Source of the DNA: Nymphaea colorata
Taxonomy: Eukaryota > Streptophyta > Magnoliopsida > Nymphaeales > Nymphaeaceae
Reading direction: 5' to 3'
Assembly: GCF_008831285.2 (NCBI RefSeq)
Contig: NC_045142.1
Coordinates: 23,621,300 to 23,685,299 of the forward strand
DNA: 64,000 bases
Positions 52,984 to 64,000 of the stretch are shown one piece after another. Position 1 is the first letter of the stretch; each line of letters starts with the position of its first letter. A model generated the notes under the pieces. The model did not search any database, was not told the DNA's origin, and saw only the letters and a program-made list of their open reading frames with translations. A program made the translations under genes and the position numbers.

Positions 52984-53340
52984 AGGGTGGCACACGAGTC
53001 GAGTCGAGTCGAGCTTTGAGTTTGATCAGCTTGAGTTTGACTCGGCTCCAAAAGCTTGAGTTCGGACTCGAAGTTGAGTTCAAGTCCTCATAGCAAGTTT
53101 GAACTCAAACACAAAATCAAGTTCGAATTCGACTCATTCAGGCGTTAACTAACACAAGCATCAACACGAGTAACTCGAATAACATGTGAAAATTTGTTTT
53201 TACTTTAAAATTAAAACTGGTGAATCGATTTTGATAGTATTATATAATATACCGATTTATGAGTGAGTCGAGTTTCTAAAACTCGAGTTCAACTCCAGCT
53301 TAATTTTTAGCAGGTTCTAGTTAACCACGAGTTGGTTAGA
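52984..53340. mobile_element. GAGTCGAGTCGAGC-type repeat, likely hAT-like remnant
   Basis: TTAGGGTGGCACACGAGTCGAGTCGAG is followed by repeated CTCGAGTT/AACTCGAG text, a common non-autonomous plant element type. Right end unclear. Confidence 0.4.
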
Positions 53341-53519
53341 TAAAAAAATAAAAATAATAAATAATGCAAATATCCATACCTCTTTTTTCTTTTTCTTTTT
53401 TTTTTAAAAAAAATCATTAATCGTATCACAACCACCTGGTTGATTATTCATAGAATTCTCATTATATATATATATATATATATATCACGGACTCAAATTA
53501 TATATACGACGGGATTCAA

Positions 53520-55130
<1,611 letters not shown>

Positions 55131-56758
55131 AGATGGACCCTCGTCTCCCTACTCTTTATCTTTTTTACTATTTTTCTGCCTTGCTGCATTTGTTAACTGC
55201 TTCCTAGGGTCTTATTTCATCTTTCATCCGAAGTTAGTACTGAAGCCTGATCTTTTTTGTTTTTCATTTCCTTTTTATGCTTTTGCTCTGAAATAATGTT
55301 GTGACAGTAGTTGTGGATCGAGGGTTATTTTCTCTTCTTCTTCCTGACATTTGCATTGGATCTTGTGAGTGTTAACGTTTGAGAGTTCGAACCCCTCTTT
55401 TCTCTGGTGTATCTATGTTTTATCACGATGGAAATCTGTGTGCATAGGAGATAACGTTGTAACATTAGGCATGATTAAAATGTGTAGTTTCCTGTAAACG
55501 GTATTCACCCTCTTGAAAGCATTGAATAGTGGCCATTAGTAAAGTAGACCCAGACAAGCAATCCATGATGCTGTTTCTCATATAATTGAAAAAAAAAAGA
55601 GTTGGGATTGGATATCTGTTTCTGCAATAAAACATAGAATTGATGAAATTGCCCAAATGCACTTTCTCCCCTACCCAACTAGCTATGCCCCTTGGGGCCA
55701 CTTATTATTGAAATTAGCTTTTCGTCGTCCGAATCAAAAGAGAAAGCGCTGAATCATCTGATCCAACGAGGTACTTTTAGTGATTAAATCGTTAGTGCCT
55801 TGGGGACCTGTCAGAAAACCGGAGATGAATCTCAGTAGGCCGATTCAACCTCACTTTGAACCGCTTACATTGGTTGCTACTCACGTCAGCAAATTCCAGC
55901 AGTATGCCGCACCCTTCTATTAATGGTGGATGAAGTGGTCGTTCGAGTCCCCTCACTCCATGTCATTCGTGCATAGGAACACAAACGTGATACAGGTTTT
56001 TGCGCTCTTGGATCCGAAGACACAAGGAGGCAGCAATGAGCAGATTTTAGGCTTTTAGCACCAATACCTTGTTTTACCAGATGCAAAATACAAGATTGCA
56101 AATCCCAGGATAGATTAGACTCGAGATCCAAACTCGTGCTGGTAGGTACAGGAGTAGATGGCCGGATAAAGGCATGCCTTAAAAGGTCAGATCCTCCCTC
56201 CTGACTAGATTCCTTAAATTCCATGATTTGAAAGGCAACAAATTGCTTTAAGATTCTGATATCATCCTGTGTTCTTAAATAAGACGAAACATTCAGGATC
56301 TCTCAAAAAATTGGGAATTAGAGCAACCAGCCATGGCTGCTTCAAAATAGCAGGAGAAGGATTGTTTTCAATGAGACGAGTTGATACAGATACCATCCAT
56401 GATTGTGTCAAACATAGCAAAAGCATGCACATAGGAGAGAGAGGGAGAAAGGGAGAGAGCAATTAGATGATTGGCACTGTATTCATTCCTCATGATTCAG
56501 GAAAATAAGGTTCAGAAAATGTTCATCACACCTAGATGTTCCTGCCGAACCCTAAAATTCTCAATGCCATCTACAACTTAAATGAATCAAATTAAGGGAA
56601 ATGGACATCAGACCAAAACCAAAACTTTCAAATTTGCAATAACTCAAGGCGATGAGACTACAAAAGCAGACGCAGCAAAGTACACTCTTCAGTCAGACCT
56701 ACGAAGGATCGGTGTGATTCTTGACAAAAAAAAATTGGGCACCAACCGGTCGAAAGAA
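55131..56758. other. Spacer between CCHC gene and DIM1
   Basis: Starts with the 3' UTR of the CCHC gene. A SINE-head-like sequence lies on the minus strand at about 55673-55698 (AAGGGGCATAGCTAGTTGGG), matching the start of the SINE at 50023. Frames at 55886-56224 and 56262-56466 show no family features. Confidence 0.45.
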
Positions 56759-58225
<1,467 letters not shown>

Positions 58226-59545
58226 TGAAACTATCCATTGAAAGTTCATAGCATAAATTAGCTGGATCGTTACGACAACAAATTTTGCAAATTCATGGTC
58301 CTCTACAAGAAGATAGAGTAATTGACAACTACTATTTTTCACTCGTCTACAAAAAATTAAAGGAAAAGCAAGCTGATTTCATCAAATCCAACGAAATCAT
58401 TGAACTAAAAAAATAACATTAAATTTGATACAGTAAAGAAAAGGTACAATCTGCAAGTTTATAACCCCAATGACTTGTATCTGGATAATGATTCTAGATG
58501 AACATAAGCTTGTCAAAGTAACGAAGAGGAGAAACCTCCAGCACCAGACAACAACATAAGATGCATGATGATAAAACAGCCCAATTAAGAACAATGAATT
58601 TAGCACTGTAAAGCAAAAATTAGCACTATATATCCCATAAAACTCTCCTATTCGCTTTCTTCTGCAGAAAACTGTACAATTGAAAGAAAGGAACAATTCA
58701 GTTTACAGTCTAAGCATGCCAAGCATCAAATTTTGCAGAAACGGGGAAAGAAAAACTAAATTAAGTGGAAAGCACTCGTTGTTTCTTTTTCATGAGCTAC
58801 AAGTTCACTCGAAAAATCACAAAATAACCTTGTTAAAACTATCAAGCTTCGCTAATCAACCTACCAAATTAAGCGAATACAATTTATGCTCAACCAAACG
58901 CCTACAGCCAAATTAAGCAAATACAATTGATGCTCAAACAAACACCTACTACCATCAGCAAGAGCACTGTTTTCCTACTCCTCCATGTTGAGCAATAGCG
59001 GAAGCAAGCAATCGAGATAGAGAGAAAAGAGAGTGAGAGTGACAGAAGTGCATCGCCGGCCCTTACGCACAAACCGAAGGAGAGGGCCAACAGCCCTTCG
59101 TCAAAGGGGGAGAGAGGGAGAGAGAGAAATAACCACTCATTGAAAGAGAAAAGGAAGCGAAGGCTGCCGGCTGCCGGCCCTCAAGCGAGAGAGACAGATA
59201 CCTGCGCGGCGCCGGCGGCCAGAATCGAGAGCGAGGGGGCGTCACGCGTCAGCCGTGGAATCGAGAGAGAGGGAGAAAGAGAGATTACTGGAGAGATGCA
59301 GGGTTTCGCAAAGGGCAGAAATCCGTTTCGGTCGGTGAAAATCATTCTTTTAAACCTTTTAAACAAAAGAAAAAAATTTATAAAAAGCCCCCTGACAACT
59401 ACACAACTAGCACATAGGCGCCTAAGAATTTCCAACCAATTCTCAAACAGCCTTCACACTTGTCTTTCTTAGACCATAGCACTGATATCCAGTGGTGGAG
59501 TCAAGATTTTGTCCTTCTTCATACCAGTCATATCTGTATAAACAG
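58226..59545. other. DIM1 upstream region
   Basis: 5' of DIM1. AT-rich until about 58980, then a GA-rich stretch (58990-59290) that probably holds the promoter or a first non-coding exon; a splice acceptor near the ATG is possible. At 59480-59545 sequence of unknown origin (ATATCCAGTGGTGGAGTCAA) abuts the duplicated gene fragment. Confidence 0.4.
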
Positions 59546-60378
59546 CTTTGCGGCGTTCAGCGCGGCCGCCTTGATCCGGTCGGCTGCAGCCTGCGCTTTC
59601 TCTTCTTTCTTGCTCGACATTGTGCTTCTCTCCCCCCCAACCAGATACAGGAACCTGTAGATGATCGTGTACCGATTCTAAGCAGAAATCTCGACCAAAC
59701 CACTGATTCCTCGAATCCTTATCCCTCTTACAAAACCCAAAAAATTCAGACACACAATACCATCTACGTGCTACCCAAATTTGAAAACCAAGTACACAGA
59801 AAACCTAGATAAATGAATTAAAAACAGACATGAAATACCCCTCCGAGACAACGCCGCTGGCTCGTCCCCAGAACCAAAGTCAAATACATTCACCACAATC
59901 CCTCAACAATCTTCAAAACCCTAGATCCCCAACTGCAAGAAAACTTCCTCCCTTGCCCTAAAACCCTAAATTCTCGTATTCTCCCGAGCCAATATCGTCC
60001 ACGAACGGAAGCACAATAATAAACCAGGGAATCTACAAAGGAACACAACAGGAAGTAGCCAATCAAGATTCAGTTCCTTCGGAGAATTGAATAGAAGAAG
60101 AACGAAACCCTACACCGTATCTGGTTCTGACGATCGACCCTTCAAATTGAGAAAGAAAAGAAGTAATTTCTAGAGATCGCTAGAAGAAAAGTAATGAGAC
60201 CCTACCTTCCTGCGCCCGCGAGCAATGGAGAAAGCAGGAGAAGCACCTGAAAGGGCTACGGAACCCTAACTCAGAGATCGATCCCTCTCTCTCTTGCTGG
60301 GGGAGAGCCGGACGGGTATCTCACATTTCACGATTAACTCGAGGGGCAAGTACGAGAAATCCCTCGCTCCAAGCCACC
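59528..60378 (-). pseudogene. Inverted partial copy of the CCHC gene 5' end
   Basis: 59546-60378 is the reverse complement of about 53540-54356: promoter, 5' UTR with intron, start codon (59618-59620) and the first 25 codons. Homology stops abruptly after GCCGCAAAG; five unrelated codons and a TGA follow (to 59528). The promoter copy looks complete, with scattered substitutions and small indels. It faces the source gene across DIM1 and could drive an antisense or non-coding transcript through the DIM1 upstream region. Confidence 0.85.
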
Positions 60379-60379
60379 T

Positions 60380-60690
60380 TAGATTTTGTCGCACGCCTAA
60401 CAGATAAAGATAAAGGTTATAGTTCTCAATACTCGATTTACTAAGAGAGTTAATGGTTAACAGATTCAAACTACTGAAGGTTAGAGTTCTTACTCTCAAT
60501 GCTTGATTTACTAAACGAGTTAATGCTTTTGAGATTCAAACTAAGACTAGCCTCATACTTAGTCATATCAATAGATTTTGTCGTGCGCCTAGCAAGATAA
60601 AAACTAAAGGTTAGAGTTCTTACTCTCAATAATCGATTTACTGAGAGAGAGTTAATGCTTATGAGATTCAAACTAGTGACTACACTCGTA
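60380..60690. repeat. Tandem repeat, three units of about 66 bases
   Basis: Units at about 60415, 60478 and 60612 share GGTTAGAGTTCTTACTCTCAA, CGATTTACT, GAGTTAATGCTT and GAGATTCAAACTA. A longer 190-base period is marked by TAGATTTTGTCG at 60381 and 60571. It abuts the duplicated gene fragment. Confidence 0.7.
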
Positions 60691-61526
60691 CCAAAGAAAA
60701 TGTTTGCATGCTATCAGTGTTATCAGTGTTAATGGATTTTTGTCAAAGGGTTGGATTGAAAATTCAAAGATTTGTCTTTAAGCAATCAAACTTTGGCCAG
60801 AATGATAGTTTTGACTGCAGGATATTTACCTCGGATTTGTTAATCTAGAAGCAAAACTTTTGACATTTTTTATGGACCCCTCCAAGTTGGACAAATAAAT
60901 GTGTTGCAGGCATTACACTCATGATATGCTATCCAGGATAATTCTACCCGTGTTTGAACCCTCGCCTTCGTAGACAAATTATCGAGTAACCGAACTTCCT
61001 CTTGCGTTTATGGTTCTTTCTCTTCTGCAGAAATGGTTGCGGCAACTCAAAATGAACGGATCATATGGTGACCTGGGGGGGCAGTCTGATGCATTCTCTC
61101 TCACAGTTTAAGAATGCAAAGGGATTGGGTTTTGGATTTTATATATAGCTATTACCAATTAAGAGAGAGAGAGAAAGAGGGAATATACAACGAGAGGATT
61201 TTGGAGAAAAAAGTCACATTTTGGTAGTCTTTGATATGAGATTTGAAAGTACATCCGTGAAATCAAAGTACATCGTAAAATAACTTAATGCAGCAGGAAC
61301 ATCATTCTTCCCACCATTCTACCATGAATCATCCCTAATACCAACTGCAAGTTTCTCCCTTAGCATAATCTAGTAGGCATTAACCTGTCCCCGCCTTTCC
61401 AATCCCCCAAAAAACTGAAAAAAATCCTTTTCTTGAAGGAAAATTAGAAGAAACCACAGGCAAAGAGATTTAATTAGTGCATGCGGTGATGCTGCTCTTT
61501 TGTAATATACAAGGAACGAATACAAT
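60691..61526. other. Spacer 3' of MCM7
   Basis: AT-rich with a GA run at about 61160; the part nearest 61526 should be the MCM7 3' UTR. No gene recognised. Confidence 0.45.

Positions 61527-64000
<2,474 letters not shown>

Noticed and set aside
55380-55410. tRNA-like B box (AGTTCGAACCCC)
   Set aside because: No A box or cloverleaf can be built upstream.
55886-56224. 112-codon minus-strand frame
   Set aside because: No recognisable domain and no supporting splice or start context; likely spacer.

Overview
The window is nuclear DNA of a flowering plant. The evidence is intron-split plant genes (MIRO GTPase, K+-dependent vacuolar H+-pyrophosphatase, DIM1 rRNA dimethyltransferase, MCM7), AT-rich spacers with plant-type hAT-like and SINE remnants, and an endogenous caulimovirid. 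Intron and spacer content does not look grass-like, but I cannot name the species.

Layout. 134-8365 (-): 5' part of a MIRO gene whose last exons lie left of the window; one intron holds a GC-rich inserted element. 13309-17792 (-): a broken V-PPase copy with three lesions in one exon. 18.5-21.8 kb: a fold-back element, hAT-like remnants and microsatellites. 21804-38301: about 16.5 kb of endogenous pararetrovirus. 39676-44195 (-): a second V-PPase copy, whose eight exons give an uninterrupted 768-codon reading frame. 44.9-53.5 kb: repeat-rich spacer with a TIR element containing a SINE. 54282-55130 (+): a CCHC zinc-knuckle protein gene. 56759-58225 (-): DIM1. 59546-60378: an inverted partial copy of the promoter and first codons of the zinc-knuckle gene. 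61527-64000 (-): the 3' half of MCM7, running off the right edge.

The most interesting content is the virus block. Sequence at 21804-24156 recurs at 30054-32418 at a spacing of 8250 bp, so the parental molecule was an 8.25-kb circle present as a head-to-tail dimer. The last 5.88 kb of the dimer is inverted in place (32419-38301), so the block adds up to two genome lengths. The unit has a TATA box, a tRNA-Met primer-binding site (PBS), a poly(A) signal, a leader mini-ORF ending at a strong splice donor, then ORF1 (about 100 aa), capsid protein with zinc knuckle, 30K-type movement protein, a stand-alone retropepsin-like ORF, three small charged ORFs, a protease-RT-RNase H polymerase and a 361-codon last ORF preceded by a splice acceptor. 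Capsid-before-movement order recalls cavemoviruses; the predicted leader-to-last-ORF splice recalls rice tungro bacilliform virus. A separate second retropepsin-like gene and a chain of small ATGA-coupled ORFs fit neither well, so this may be an undescribed caulimovirid lineage.

The virus copies are nearly identical to each other, while the flanking V-PPase copies differ more. The gene duplication therefore probably predates the insertion. The two 5.88-kb arms, each with its own promoter and facing each other, form a natural hairpin or convergent-transcription locus that could feed siRNA production.
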